Positions 40,919 to 50,960 are shown, counted from the stretch's first letter. The stretch is DNA of 64,000 bases from Ligula intestinalis (GCA_036362985.1 JAYGXS010000005.1:9415290-9479289), one strand, 5' to 3'. Program-made: numbers and translations. Notes: a model not told the origin generated them from the sequence alone.

Positions 40919-43900
40919 ATGCATGATTTGATGGACAGTGCGGCCGGGATCTCCAACACCATACTAGCTCTACTCGCGGTTTTATCCCTCTGGACTTCAC
41001 TATCCCGAGTCAGCTTCGCTGAGCATTCGCCCTTCGTTGATCCAAAGTATGATGCCGACAACTCCGTTGCCATCATCATGCCCCGAACCCTCTTCCCCGA
41101 TGTGCCAAATCAAATTGAATTTCATTCCAAGCATCCCCTGCTGCGGATAGTGATTGGAGGATCTGTGCATGGTTTAGTCAACGCCTCCCTCGTGACTTCC
41201 TACAGGGAACTGCATCAAAGAGCATTGCGAGGTCTCTATGTCACCGAACTGCCTTATCGAACCCCCTTTGTCGTATCTGAGGGTGTCGCAATCACTCTGA
41301 ATATCACCTATGAATACTGTTTGGATGTCAACAACTTCGGAGCTGAAACGTCACCGATCAACTGCAGGCTGAAGAGAAGTAAAAGCCTCCTCTGGTACAC
41401 TCATATGGCCAGACGTTTTGCTATTCTCATGGGGGAAACGGATAAACACCTATACCGACCCGGGGAGATTGTCCGCTTCCGTTTTCTAGCCCTTAACTCG
41501 CGTACTATTCAGGGAAGCAGTGGAAAGCTTGTCTGGCCACCTTACCGAATTGACATGCTGGACTATGCTTATCCTAAACTCATGAAAACTCCTGAGGAGG
41601 AGATTAGGCGGCGTGAAACTCCACCATACTTTGACAGCATTTACGTAGAAGATCCCAACCGAGCTCGTCTCAAGGAGTGGACATCTGTCCAACAGCCAAT
41701 AGCGCTCAATTTGTCCTTCCGGATTCCCGACGTTGTGATTGAGGGTCGTTGGCTTATCGTCGCTAGGTTATTGTATGAAGTGAAGGAGCTGGAAATTGAG
41801 GTTCGGCGTTATGCATTACCACGTTTTCTTGTATCCCTGACGGCGCCTGAGGAGATTAGCCTTACAGAGAACTCCCTTCAGCTGCGCGTCTGTGCAGCCT
41901 ACACTAGCATCACTGGCTTCTTTCGAGGGCGCTTCGCGATCCAGGTCTGTTTCTGTTCAAAATCCGTGTGGGAACATCAGCAGGAACTGGGCACCCAATT
42001 TCAGGATAACGCCTGCCTTTCCATATCTCCGAATGCTCAGTCGGTGCTCAGTCGATGTGTTCAGGCAAGTGGACTGTTGGAACCAAACCCAGAAAACGGA
42101 AGCTGTGTCCAGGTGAAGTCTTCGATAAGGGACCTGATGAAAGAGGCACGGGCACGCACCCACTGGGACCAACAACTCGGCGCAGTCGTCAAGGTCACAG
42201 AGGAGTTTGCCGTCGACGCACCTGCAGGTGTTACAAAGTTTGCCCAAATCGGCATTCGCGTCCATAGGGCGCCAAAAATCGAGTTGAAGGTTGATCCTGC
42301 CTACCGAACCGGCCTTCCTATCTTCGGCAGGGTTCGAGTAAGTGGGTTGGAAGACTTTCCTGTGCCTAATACTACTGCCTCAATTTCAGTAGAAGTTTTT
42401 GAAGTCAGCCATTCTTTTGAATACTGGAGTCCCTCTACGGGGCCGAGCCAAGGCGAAATTGGGCCTAACATCTTCAAGACCATATTGACCCCAGATGAAC
42501 AAGGTTCTGCCGCCTTCGTCATCCCCCCTCTGTCCGGTGGACATGATCTCCGAGTTCAGGCAAGAGTGAACCTCGCGAAAACTGATTCTCACACCACCAC
42601 CACCACCACTACCTCCACGTTGCGGGATCGACTGTGTCCTCACTGCTCCGCTTGGATTATCGATAATGAAATCTCCACCTACGAACAGGTCAGATATTGG
42701 CAGTCGAGGTCGCCACTGGCGTTTGCTGTAGAGGAAACCACGTACGACACCGGCAAAGCCTGTCCCAGCTCTGTGAAGCTGTCCCTCCTAGTTAACGCAC
42801 CACTGGATGAAAAGGATATCTTCATGTTTTATCTGTTACAAGGGGCACCGCGGCGGATTTCCGCAACCCTTCGGTCTACTCTGAGCAGTGGTCAAGCCTG
42901 CACGGGGCAGGACGGACCTCTGGGCCATTACACTTGCAATGCTGCATTTAAGCCCGGTGAGGTCGGGGAAATCACCTGTCTGTCTGGTTGGACAGGGGAC
43001 AATTGTATGACGCCGGATTGTCCAGACATAGACTGTGGTGTGGGTAGACTCTGTGTGGCACCGGGTGTGTGCTCCTGTCGGGATGGTTGGCATGGCGAAA
43101 ACTGTGAAATTTGCGAACCCCGAAAGGGTTGTCTGCATGGAGACTGTAAGCATGGCAACGACTGTGTCTGCAGAGAAGGCTTCACTGGTTATTTGTGCGA
43201 CCAGCCACATGTTCTGTACGACACCCTCGGTGACATGATGCCACTCAGTGCATTCAATTTCAATATTGACAGTGATAACTTGCCCCTCAGTACCGCTTCT
43301 CCACCGCCATTGCCGACGCCATCAGAATCAAGCCCGGGAGTTCGGCGAACTTTCTTCAAATACGAAGCTGTTTTTGAAATGAACTCCAGTCTTGGACCGA
43401 CTCTCAGAGCAGTTGTCTATGTTTACCACCAAGGCAGTAACAATGAAGTTCCCGAGATCGTCGCTGATTACGTTAAGATTGGCGGTTTTAGGCTCTGTTC
43501 CACTCCAACACTAGTAAAGGGCAAGTTAGCCACCAGGCTTCTGAATCGGCACACTGTCCTTCCGGGGGATATGTTTCAACTCACGTTAAGTCTTCCGACA
43601 GCTGGTGCGAATGCCGACGCCCAAACGGAGGGAATTGAGCACGCCTGCATTCTGCGGATGTCTAGCGTCCCGTTTGAGAATCCTGAACGTCACCAAATGG
43701 GGTCGTTCATCGACTTGCAGACGTACGTCAATCAGCTGGAAGATTTCTTCTACCAAGGTGATTTTCCCGTTTTCAGCACAAAGACGGCCTTTGAGGCGGC
43801 TGGCATTGACTTCATCCAGGTGGGTCCCGTCAGGCGTCACAGCCCACGCGCAGTCATGTGGCCAGTCTTCACGCAGTTCATGGACAGCGACCAATTTGCG

Positions 43901-46900
43901 TCTTCTGCCTTTTCCGACAGCGATCTGCCTTCCCCGCCCACTAGACCCTTTTCCCCTGACTCCTTGGCCTTCTCCTCCTCTTGGCTGTTTGACTACGTCA
44001 AACTACAGCCGGATACCCCATCATCATCATCATCATCATCATCATTAGCTTTGCAGGTCTTTGCTGCCAATTTGACCGCCCCCGCTCCTGCCATCGTAGG
44101 TAATTGGGAGCTCTCTGCCACCTGTATTTCACCCCATCTCGGACTCTGGATGCCCCAGAGGCTGCGCAAGGAGTCCCTCCGCGTAACTCTGCCGTTCTAC
44201 TTCGAATTCGCTCCAGTCACAAAGATGCGACTATCGGAGGTACTTCACCCCTCGCTCTCCGTCAGTATGCTGTCGTTTGAGAGGCGTGTCTGCTATGAGC
44301 TCAGCGTCTCCCTGACAGCTGACGACGCTGACTGGCAGGTGATTGGAAGCCGAAATATGCTCAGGTGTATCTGTGCGGGTGACTCGAAGGCCACCTTCAG
44401 GCCATTGGCCCTAACACCTCGGAGACTGGGTCATCTGAGCATAACCGTGCGAGTCCTCGCTCTGCCTGGCTCCCCCATGTGCAGTGAGGGGACGGAGACG
44501 GACGCGGACGCGGGTGTATCGATTGAAGACACAATTCGTCGGCACATTCTCGTGGTACCCAGCGGACAAGAGATTGCCACCACTGTGGGCGGATTGCTGT
44601 GTCTTTCCGACTCTCCCAAATTGAAGCAGACGCTGCCAAGATTATCGCAACTCACCATTCAAAGTGGTACCCTCCACAGCTCCCTGTCTGCCTGTGGAAA
44701 CATCCTCGGCAGGCTACCAGACAATTTGAATAGACTCCTACCCCTGCCGGAAGGTTCAGCTCTGCAGAGCGTGGTCACAGTCTCCGCCAATGTCGATTTT
44801 CTCAAATATCTCTCCTCGATGGCAAACATAACTGAACAGGAGGTCAAAAGCCTTCTGAAATCAGCCCTCCGGCATATTCACATCGGTTATGCAAGTCTTT
44901 TGGCTTTCAGTCATCAGGATGGTTCCTTTTCATCGCTTGGACAGCAGTCAACGCCTTACGGAAGTACCTGGTTCACCGCTCTGGTGTTTGGGGTTTTGAG
45001 TGAGGCTGACAAAATAATCAAAGACTTGAAATCTCGGGGTCTGCATGTGGTCAGTCTGGACTCTCTTTCCACGCTCTTGGAGGCCTTCGACTTCCTTCTG
45101 ACAGTACAGCGTGCTGATGGATGTTTTATTGAACATGACACCGCGTCTCGCAGCCGACTGCCTGTCAGCTCTGCTTCAGACAATCGAACAGCCGAACTCG
45201 CTCTAACTTCCTACGTCCTCTCAGCGCTTTCAGACATCGTCGACATCCAGAGGATAGGAAACGCCTCCGCCTACGAGGCAAGTGTCCGTTCGGCTGTGAT
45301 GTGTCTTCTGACCACTGTCAATGCCCTTGATACCTCTCGGCTGCCTACTTCAGTAGTGGCTCTTATTAGCTTTGCACTCTCTCGTGCGCCAACCGGCGTG
45401 TCCGCGACGGACCGGGACCGCGTCCAAGGCCTCTTGGCAGAGTTGCGTCGGCGCGCATTCGAACAAGACTACAATGGAGACCGCCTGCGCTGGTGGGCGG
45501 ATGATGCTTCTGCTGATCCCGCCCCCACAGTTGAGGCTACAGCCTACGCCCTACTGACGCTCTCCGCCAATCAGACTTCAACTGAGAACCTAGCGGTTAT
45601 TAGGTGGCTTTTGCAACAGCAGAATGAACGTGGCGGCTTCCACACCACTCAGGACACCGTCGTAGCCGTGAGGGCCCTGGTGCACACAGCAATTGGACTG
45701 CCGCGCCCGAAAGTACCCTTTCTGCTAGTTAACACCACCTTGTGTGACCTCGACTCCGCAACACCCGTCTGTAATTACACCGAGGTGATACCGCTGAGTG
45801 GTCTGAAGGCGTACACGTGCACACGAAAGGATTTGAGCGATCATCTCACAGTCAGCAAGCAGATGCAGAGTGTTGTCTGGGAACTGTCCTCCTCCTCCTT
45901 CTCCTCCTCCTCACCTCAACCGGAGAACGAGTACTGTGTCTCAGTTGGCCTAACAAGAGCTTACTATACTCTGGAAGCTACGAACGACTCTCTCTTCGCC
46001 CTGGAAGTGGTGAATAATCAAGGCAGCAGCGCCGGCGACACCGGCGGGGACGTCAAACGTGACTGTACTCACGCTAGAGTGAACATCTGCGTAAGGCCCT
46101 CAGAGATGGCAATTCAACAATCACTTCCTCTGACCACGGGAATAATTCTCCTCAGTGTGCAGCTACCCACTGGCTGGGAGACAAACCTGACGGAGCCAAC
46201 CTTCCTTAGTTTGCAGCGTCAGCCTTTGGCTCCTCTGCACGTCGAGTTGGATGCTGCCAATCGGACGGTCTTGGCCTACTTCCAAGCCTTCACGGAGGTG
46301 GAGTCGAGAGATATGGGAGGACGCGGTAAGCTGCTGCGATGCCTTACACTGGACCTCCAACATACCATGCTGGTGGAGTCGCTTGCGCCCTCGACTATCC
46401 TCGTGCAGGACTACTTCGCTCCGCATCGCAGCACAAGCCGTGCCTTCACTCCAAACATCTGCAGAGAGAATTGGAGGCAGCAGGATCGGTGGAGGTCGGC
46501 CACGGAGGAGAAACAACTTGACCGGACAGCAACAGCAGCAGTAGGCTGTCCCCGCTGTACTGGTATACCTCGGAAGAGTCTTCTGCGAGCCATCGAGGAG
46601 TCCTTGTGTTTGGAAAAGGGCAGTCTGCTCCTCTTCAGTCCTGTCCAGCAACAGCAGCAGTTGGAGTCGATTGTGGGCACAGCCTATGCGATGACTGTTG
46701 GGGAGACAATTGCGGTCTGGAATGCAACCCTAAACCTTACCGACCAGTGTCCGTGTGAGATCCTCACAGCAGCAACAACCACAGTATGTGCGATGCTTTC
46801 AACTTCTCCCCACCGTCCGGTTATTGGAGCCACCGAAATGGGGGGTTTGACGGACTTTGATATTGTCAAATTGAGCGATGTGGAGCAGGTGATAAAAGGT

Positions 46901-46990
46901 CACAGTTTGTCCGAAGCGGAACTGAACCACTGTGCCGGATGGCGAGGACTACGAAGGCTTCTGCGTAAGTGGTCTTCTGTGTACAGCTGA
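40919..46990 (+). CDS. alpha-2-macroglobulin/MCR-like protein with DSL-EGF insertion and netrin-like C terminus
   Basis: A 2023-residue uninterrupted ORF. The ATG at 40919 is followed by a signal peptide (hydrophobic 11-28, likely cleavage after A34). Macroglobulin domains follow, with the family hallmark TDKHLYRPGE at 174-183. At 661-760 lies a cysteine-rich cassette: C661..GHYTC673..C687LSGWTGDNC696 resembles the C-terminal half of a Notch-ligand DSL domain, then two EGF-like repeats (C701-C729 and C732-C760). MG6 resumes after about 780. The thioester-domain helices are well conserved (QDGSFSSLG, TWFTALVFG, GGFHTTQDTVVAVRAL), but the thioester motif reads GSALQ at 1279-1283, so no thioester can form. 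The receptor-binding domain follows (KLLRCLTLDL at about 1804, DYFAP at 1831). A C-terminal Cys-containing region (C1877-x2-C1880, C1944PC1946) looks netrin/C345C-like. Poly-Ser, poly-Thr and poly-Gln runs come from microsatellites. Expected to be secreted, with many N-x-S/T sites. The role may be innate defence or epithelial, by analogy with Drosophila Mcr. Confidence 0.9.
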   Translation: MHDLMDSAAGISNTILALLAVLSLWTSLSRVSFAEHSPFVDPKYDADNSVAIIMPRTLFPDVPNQIEFHSKHPLLRIVIGGSVHGLVNASLVTSYRELHQRALRGLYVTELPYRTPFVVSEGVAITLNITYEYCLDVNNFGAETSPINCRLKRSKSLLWYTHMARRFAILMGETDKHLYRPGEIVRFRFLALNSRTIQGSSGKLVWPPYRIDMLDYAYPKLMKTPEEEIRRRETPPYFDSIYVEDPNRARLKEWTSVQQPIALNLSFRIPDVVIEGRWLIVARLLYEVKELEIEVRRYALPRFLVSLTAPEEISLTENSLQLRVCAAYTSITGFFRGRFAIQVCFCSKSVWEHQQELGTQFQDNACLSISPNAQSVLSRCVQASGLLEPNPENGSCVQVKSSIRDLMKEARARTHWDQQLGAVVKVTEEFAVDAPAGVTKFAQIGIRVHRAPKIELKVDPAYRTGLPIFGRVRVSGLEDFPVPNTTASISVEVFEVSHSFEYWSPSTGPSQGEIGPNIFKTILTPDEQGSAAFVIPPLSGGHDLRVQARVNLAKTDSHTTTTTTTSTLRDRLCPHCSAWIIDNEISTYEQVRYWQSRSPLAFAVEETTYDTGKACPSSVKLSLLVNAPLDEKDIFMFYLLQGAPRRISATLRSTLSSGQACTGQDGPLGHYTCNAAFKPGEVGEITCLSGWTGDNCMTPDCPDIDCGVGRLCVAPGVCSCRDGWHGENCEICEPRKGCLHGDCKHGNDCVCREGFTGYLCDQPHVLYDTLGDMMPLSAFNFNIDSDNLPLSTASPPPLPTPSESSPGVRRTFFKYEAVFEMNSSLGPTLRAVVYVYHQGSNNEVPEIVADYVKIGGFRLCSTPTLVKGKLATRLLNRHTVLPGDMFQLTLSLPTAGANADAQTEGIEHACILRMSSVPFENPERHQMGSFIDLQTYVNQLEDFFYQGDFPVFSTKTAFEAAGIDFIQVGPVRRHSPRAVMWPVFTQFMDSDQFASSAFSDSDLPSPPTRPFSPDSLAFSSSWLFDYVKLQPDTPSSSSSSSSLALQVFAANLTAPAPAIVGNWELSATCISPHLGLWMPQRLRKESLRVTLPFYFEFAPVTKMRLSEVLHPSLSVSMLSFERRVCYELSVSLTADDADWQVIGSRNMLRCICAGDSKATFRPLALTPRRLGHLSITVRVLALPGSPMCSEGTETDADAGVSIEDTIRRHILVVPSGQEIATTVGGLLCLSDSPKLKQTLPRLSQLTIQSGTLHSSLSACGNILGRLPDNLNRLLPLPEGSALQSVVTVSANVDFLKYLSSMANITEQEVKSLLKSALRHIHIGYASLLAFSHQDGSFSSLGQQSTPYGSTWFTALVFGVLSEADKIIKDLKSRGLHVVSLDSLSTLLEAFDFLLTVQRADGCFIEHDTASRSRLPVSSASDNRTAELALTSYVLSALSDIVDIQRIGNASAYEASVRSAVMCLLTTVNALDTSRLPTSVVALISFALSRAPTGVSATDRDRVQGLLAELRRRAFEQDYNGDRLRWWADDASADPAPTVEATAYALLTLSANQTSTENLAVIRWLLQQQNERGGFHTTQDTVVAVRALVHTAIGLPRPKVPFLLVNTTLCDLDSATPVCNYTEVIPLSGLKAYTCTRKDLSDHLTVSKQMQSVVWELSSSSFSSSSPQPENEYCVSVGLTRAYYTLEATNDSLFALEVVNNQGSSAGDTGGDVKRDCTHARVNICVRPSEMAIQQSLPLTTGIILLSVQLPTGWETNLTEPTFLSLQRQPLAPLHVELDAANRTVLAYFQAFTEVESRDMGGRGKLLRCLTLDLQHTMLVESLAPSTILVQDYFAPHRSTSRAFTPNICRENWRQQDRWRSATEEKQLDRTATAAVGCPRCTGIPRKSLLRAIEESLCLEKGSLLLFSPVQQQQQLESIVGTAYAMTVGETIAVWNATLNLTDQCPCEILTAATTTVCAMLSTSPHRPVIGATEMGGLTDFDIVKLSDVEQVIKGHSLSEAELNHCAGWRGLRRLLRKWSSVYS
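44019..44046 (+). repeat. (TCA)n microsatellite inside the coding region
   Basis: About nine TCA codons encode a Ser run in the variable linker before the MG7-like part of the macroglobulin protein. Similar coding microsatellites are at about 42594-42612 (ACC, Thr), 45889-45912 (TCC, Ser) and 46648-46660 (CAG, Gln). Confidence 0.9.
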
Positions 46991-47093
46991 GTGGCCATTT
47001 GCCTACTGAGCTATTTTTTTGACCCTTTTGACAATACATACACTTGCTGCTAGATTTTCTTAGTGTCGTTCCTTTTGCGGTGGACCAGCTTTC

Positions 47094-47149
47094 AATAAAT
47101 TCTCGTTGGGTCGGTGGTACATTTATATTGGAATGGGGTACAAAATAAA
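47094..47149 (+). terminator. candidate polyadenylation signals AATAAA
   Basis: AATAAA at 47094-47099 and again at 47144-47149, about 105 and 155 bases after the stop codon. Either would give a short 3' UTR. Confidence 0.6.
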
Positions 47150-47286
47150 AGAAAAACGCATGTGCTTTATAATTTTCGTCTGCTCTTACAAGTAGGTCGT
47201 GAATACCGGGAAGAGGCTAAGAGACAGTTAGTTAAGTGGCAGTGAGAGTTTGGTGGAGCCGTCCGAGTGGAGAAGGTTTAGAGAGC

Positions 47287-47308
47287 GAGAGAGAGAGAGA
47301 GAGAGAGA
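47287..47308 (+). repeat. (GA)n microsatellite
   Basis: Eleven GA units in intergenic sequence. Confidence 0.9.
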
Positions 47309-47459
47309 AAGGGCACAGAGGGGTGCATGCAGTTAAGCCACAGTTGCTAGGCACGGAGTTTGCAGGAGGTCTAGCGACGAATTATGGCTAACAAGGCTTA
47401 CCCTTATGGCTGCGATCTTACAGGCCCGGTGCCTTAGGAAGGCCAGAGCGGTAGGAACA

Positions 47460-48213
47460 GTATATTCTGTTCAAATTCGAAAATGTCAGAGTTCCGGGAT
47501 ATTAATTATAATTAATCTTCTGCTCACCGGAATAAATTTAAAGATTTGCTTACGTTTCGGACAGTTGGGTCTGCTGGCCTTTGTCAAAGCAAATACTGAC
47601 TGTTATCGCTCAGCAGTTTAAAGTTGCGGCTGCAAGTGTTGACCTTGGGCTGATCGATTTTCCTCGGTTCGCTGTCTGGGCTCGCGTGTGGATTTTGGTG
47701 TGGTCTGACGGCAATTGGTGGTCTGTTCTGTCCCCACGGTAGAGGATGCTGGGAAGCCGGCTCCATCTTCTGGTGGTTTTGTCACAGAGCCGTCTTCTTC
47801 TGAAAATCGTGACCTCGGTTTGACCGTGCCTTGTCCCGCGCCATTACGTGAGTAAAGTACAGGGCACGGTCAAACCGAAGTCAGGATTTGCAGACGAAGA
47901 CGGCCCTGTGACGAAACCACCAGAAGATAAAGCAGGATTACCGGCAGCCTCTACCGTGGGGACAGAACAGACCACCAATCGCCGTCACACCACACCAAAA
48001 TCCACACGCGAGCCCAGACAGCGAACGGAGAAAAATCGATCAGCCCAAGGTCAACACTTGCAGCCACAACTTTTAACTGCCGATCGATAAAAGTCAGTAT
48101 ACGCTTTGACAAAGGACAGCAGGCCCAGCTGTTCGAAATGTCAGCAAATCTTCTACTTTATTCCGGTGAGCAGAAGATGAATTATAAGTATATTCTGTAC
48201 AGAATGACTGGAA
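47460..48213. repeat. 750-bp palindrome (long inverted repeat)
   Basis: Left arm about 47460-47834 and right arm about 47859-48213 are reverse complements with scattered differences (roughly 85-90% by eye) and a spacer of about 24 bp. Landmarks: CTTCTGCTCACCGGAATAAA on the left is matched inverted at 48160-48178, and GACCGTGCCTTGT at the centre is matched by ACAGGGCACGGTC. The right arm has an 80-codon open frame (47848-48090), Thr/Pro/Lys-rich, of unknown nature. A third, single-arm relative is at 59.79-59.93 kb. Confidence 0.8.
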
Positions 48214-50390
48214 AATAGTTAGGAGGAGGTTGCCACTTGGTCTGGCATGGCGTTCGGTCGTGAGGGCCGTGTAAGAGCTCGGAGTCGCCACAGTGGCCAA
48301 TGACCATGCCCTGTTGGGGTGGATTTCGATCTGTACATCAGCGCGGGAATTGTCACAACGGCCCAAGAATGGGCTTTGTGTGAGTCAGCCTAAGGACAAT
48401 GACTGGCCAGGCCAGTCTTGAATACGTGTGTGCACCCCAGTTATGCGAGGGCTTAGGCTACGCGTCCCATGCGGACATGGGACATTGCGCTGGATCGAGC
48501 GCGACTGGGCCACAAAAGTTGCCATTACGTGACCTCATCTGCAATGTCTCGCGTAAGGAGAAGGTGGGCTGCATAAACACTACAGGTCCTCTTGTGCGCA
48601 CACGGCCGATTTCCTCAAATTGATAGCGATATTTCCTACTATTACTCACAGACGCTGACCCAGGGACTTGAGGTAATTTGTCGAGACCTCGTAAATCACA
48701 TAGAAGGCTTCGTTGTAGATTATACGATTCCCGGAATCAAACATGTGTGTGAGAAAAGCATCATTTAGGCTCTCAACTTCGCCTTTTCCCCGCCATGTCA
48801 AGAGATTTCCCCTTCTTTTATGGATTGGCACCGACCCTTGCATTATTTACATGTGAGCATTTATCATTACTGGCCGTGGGATCGGAACTGTCTAATTACA
48901 ATTTGCAGTCTAGGGGAACGTCTTCTGGCTAAAATGTAAGGGTCATTATCAGGATAGCGCTGCATCACTGTTGACTTTTCGAAAAGTGTGTGAATTTGGC
49001 GAGCTGCAGTACCAAGATAGAAAGTCTTCAGCCTACTAAGGGCATCCTTCTTCAGACTGCTGTTCATACCATGGGAACAGTCTGCCCCGCTGACTCCTTC
49101 ATCTTCCGATTTTAAGATTATAAAAAGAAAATTATAAGATTATAAAACGAAGAAAACGAAAAAAATAGGGGCTACTGCTGGAACAAGAACTTTACGCACC
49201 TGACGTCTCGGATTCATACTCGAAACCATCATCAATTAGTGGCACTTCGTGCAAAGGGACTTGCAGCTCCAAGTGTGCACGAATTATCCTTATCTGATGC
49301 TTTCGCTGAAGATGGATTTGACCTGGCACCCGAAAATTCAGGTGAATAGAGTCCTTGTCCCATCGGCCGAGCCTATTTCCCCTTAATGACTTCCTGGGAT
49401 TTGCTCTTTTGCTTGCATCGGCAACTTGTAGTTGTGCCTATGCGTATGGAAATGTGCGAGGAGTCTGAGCCTTGTCTGGCATTTAAATAGTGTTCAGCAA
49501 TATCCACAGTCGAAATGGGAAGAGATCATGCAATTACTTCCATGTGTTCTGGACCCCTGCTTTTGGCGTGCCTTGTATGATGTCCGATCGGTGCATGTGG
49601 ATTCCAATGCCCAGAGATGCAATAATTCTGAGAAGCCATCAGATTTTGATCGAAGACTTTACGATATTAAATAAAATCCCCAAATTTTAACCCTGTTGTT
49701 TCTAGATCTTAATGCTACTCTGTTTCTCTATCGTCGTACCTTTTCGTGCATGCTTTGGAGGTCAGGTACCATGTAGAATATGAATCAAATCCATCAGCAT
49801 AAACTGCTGCTGCTCAGGCAACTGATACTTTTTGAGGGAAACGAAACCTTACATTGGCGGAATTTAACGAAAAACAGAAAGTCGGCCTACTGAAAATGTA
49901 AAAGTAGGTGATCGTTATAAGTCAAAGGCAAAAGAGACCTCTAAAGACTGTCCTGTCTCTTACTGAGAACGTTTTTGTAGGCGGCCGAATAATAGGCATA
50001 GTAAAAAGCTGGCATCCTAGCGCGACTGAAACATATATTGGAATCAATCTGCACGACAATCGGTATTAAAATCCCTAGTTAGGTAGGTAAACCGTACTAA
50101 CCTTAAAGGCATTTCTGAAATTCTGTTGACATTTCCCGAGACCTGTCACCGACTGTACCTCGGATTGCATTTGCAGGCACGAAAAAGTGACAGGTCGTAA
50201 CCAGCGATGACTTTAGTTATCGGCAGACGAGCGTCCTCAGTGGAAAAATTTCGTTCCATCGGCAGCGCCGTCAATGTTCGTCTGTCCACTTGGCCTACCG
50301 CAGGGGGTTACGTGAGTTAAACCCTAGCAACTGTGACCTTCAGACCCTGGTGTGCACAGGGGAACGAAGAATAATCAGGAAGAAGTTTTA
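48214..50390. other. non-coding, mostly unrecognised
   Basis: Contains the minus-strand open frames at 48646-49067 and a degraded hammerhead-like block near 49176-49225 (CTGACGTCTCGGATTC, with the second half missing). Otherwise AT-rich with no clear features. Confidence 0.35.
48646..49067 (-). other. two minus-strand open frames, unrecognised
   Basis: 49067-48867 (66 codons) and 48843-48646 (65 codons) lie 23 bases apart on the minus strand. They have non-repetitive, protein-like composition (LKKDALSRLKTFYLG, MFDSGNRIIYNEAFYVIYEV). They may be one decayed ORF or transposase-type fragment. I do not recognise the family. Confidence 0.25.
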
Positions 50391-50639
50391 CTTGTGAGCA
50401 TACGACCAGCCAGGAGGCCAGCCGGGTCTAAGTGCTAGTTTAATAGCTGTCAGACCAGTGGTCAGAGAAAGCATGCACGCGTGCAGGATTGCCATTCGTC
50501 GCCGGGCCAGAAAGCGACCTTGCGGCAACTGTGATTGGCTGTTCCCAGACGTCGAGATCTGTGGGAACTTTCCGCACTGACTGCTTTCGCCCTGCCAGAG
50601 CTTACACCCGTGATTAGTCATCTACTCTGCGTAGTATCG

Positions 50640-50960
50640 ACCTGCTGGCCCCTACACTCATAGGCAATCGATAATTCCGCCTTGTCTATATGGCGACGGA
50701 TGTTTGATTACTCTTCCACGGCCCGGCAAGCAAGGATTGGCTGCAGCGAACGCCTAACTTTGCGGAAACATCTGGCGTGCACACGCAGCTGGCAGTTGCC
50801 TCTTTTCTGTCTATTTTTTTTGGCAGTTAACTTCTGTTCACCAACACTGTCTTTCCTGCCTTGATTTGGGAAGCCTTCTGTGGTTGATATGATAACTTGC
50901 AATATTGGTGACCCCGACGTGATCTGAACTCTCAACCTCCGATCTGGCTGATGCGTAGAT
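50640..50960 (+). mobile_element. LTR end and leader-like sequence
   Basis: Ends ..GCAATATTGGTGACCCCGAC, a typical Ty3/gypsy LTR end plus primer-binding-site start. The following CGACGTGATCTGAACTCTC to GATCTGGCTGA (about 50917-50951) recurs at 56198-56233, which supports a shared element leader. No gag/pol seen downstream. Confidence 0.35.

Noticed and set aside
43010..43207. Separate Notch-ligand gene interrupted by or read through into the macroglobulin gene
   Set aside because: The frame is continuous on both sides, flanks align to macroglobulin domains, and only half of the DSL domain is present.
41000..46900. Many minus-strand and off-frame open frames inside the macroglobulin ORF
   Set aside because: They follow from the codon bias of the real ORF and show no family resemblance of their own.
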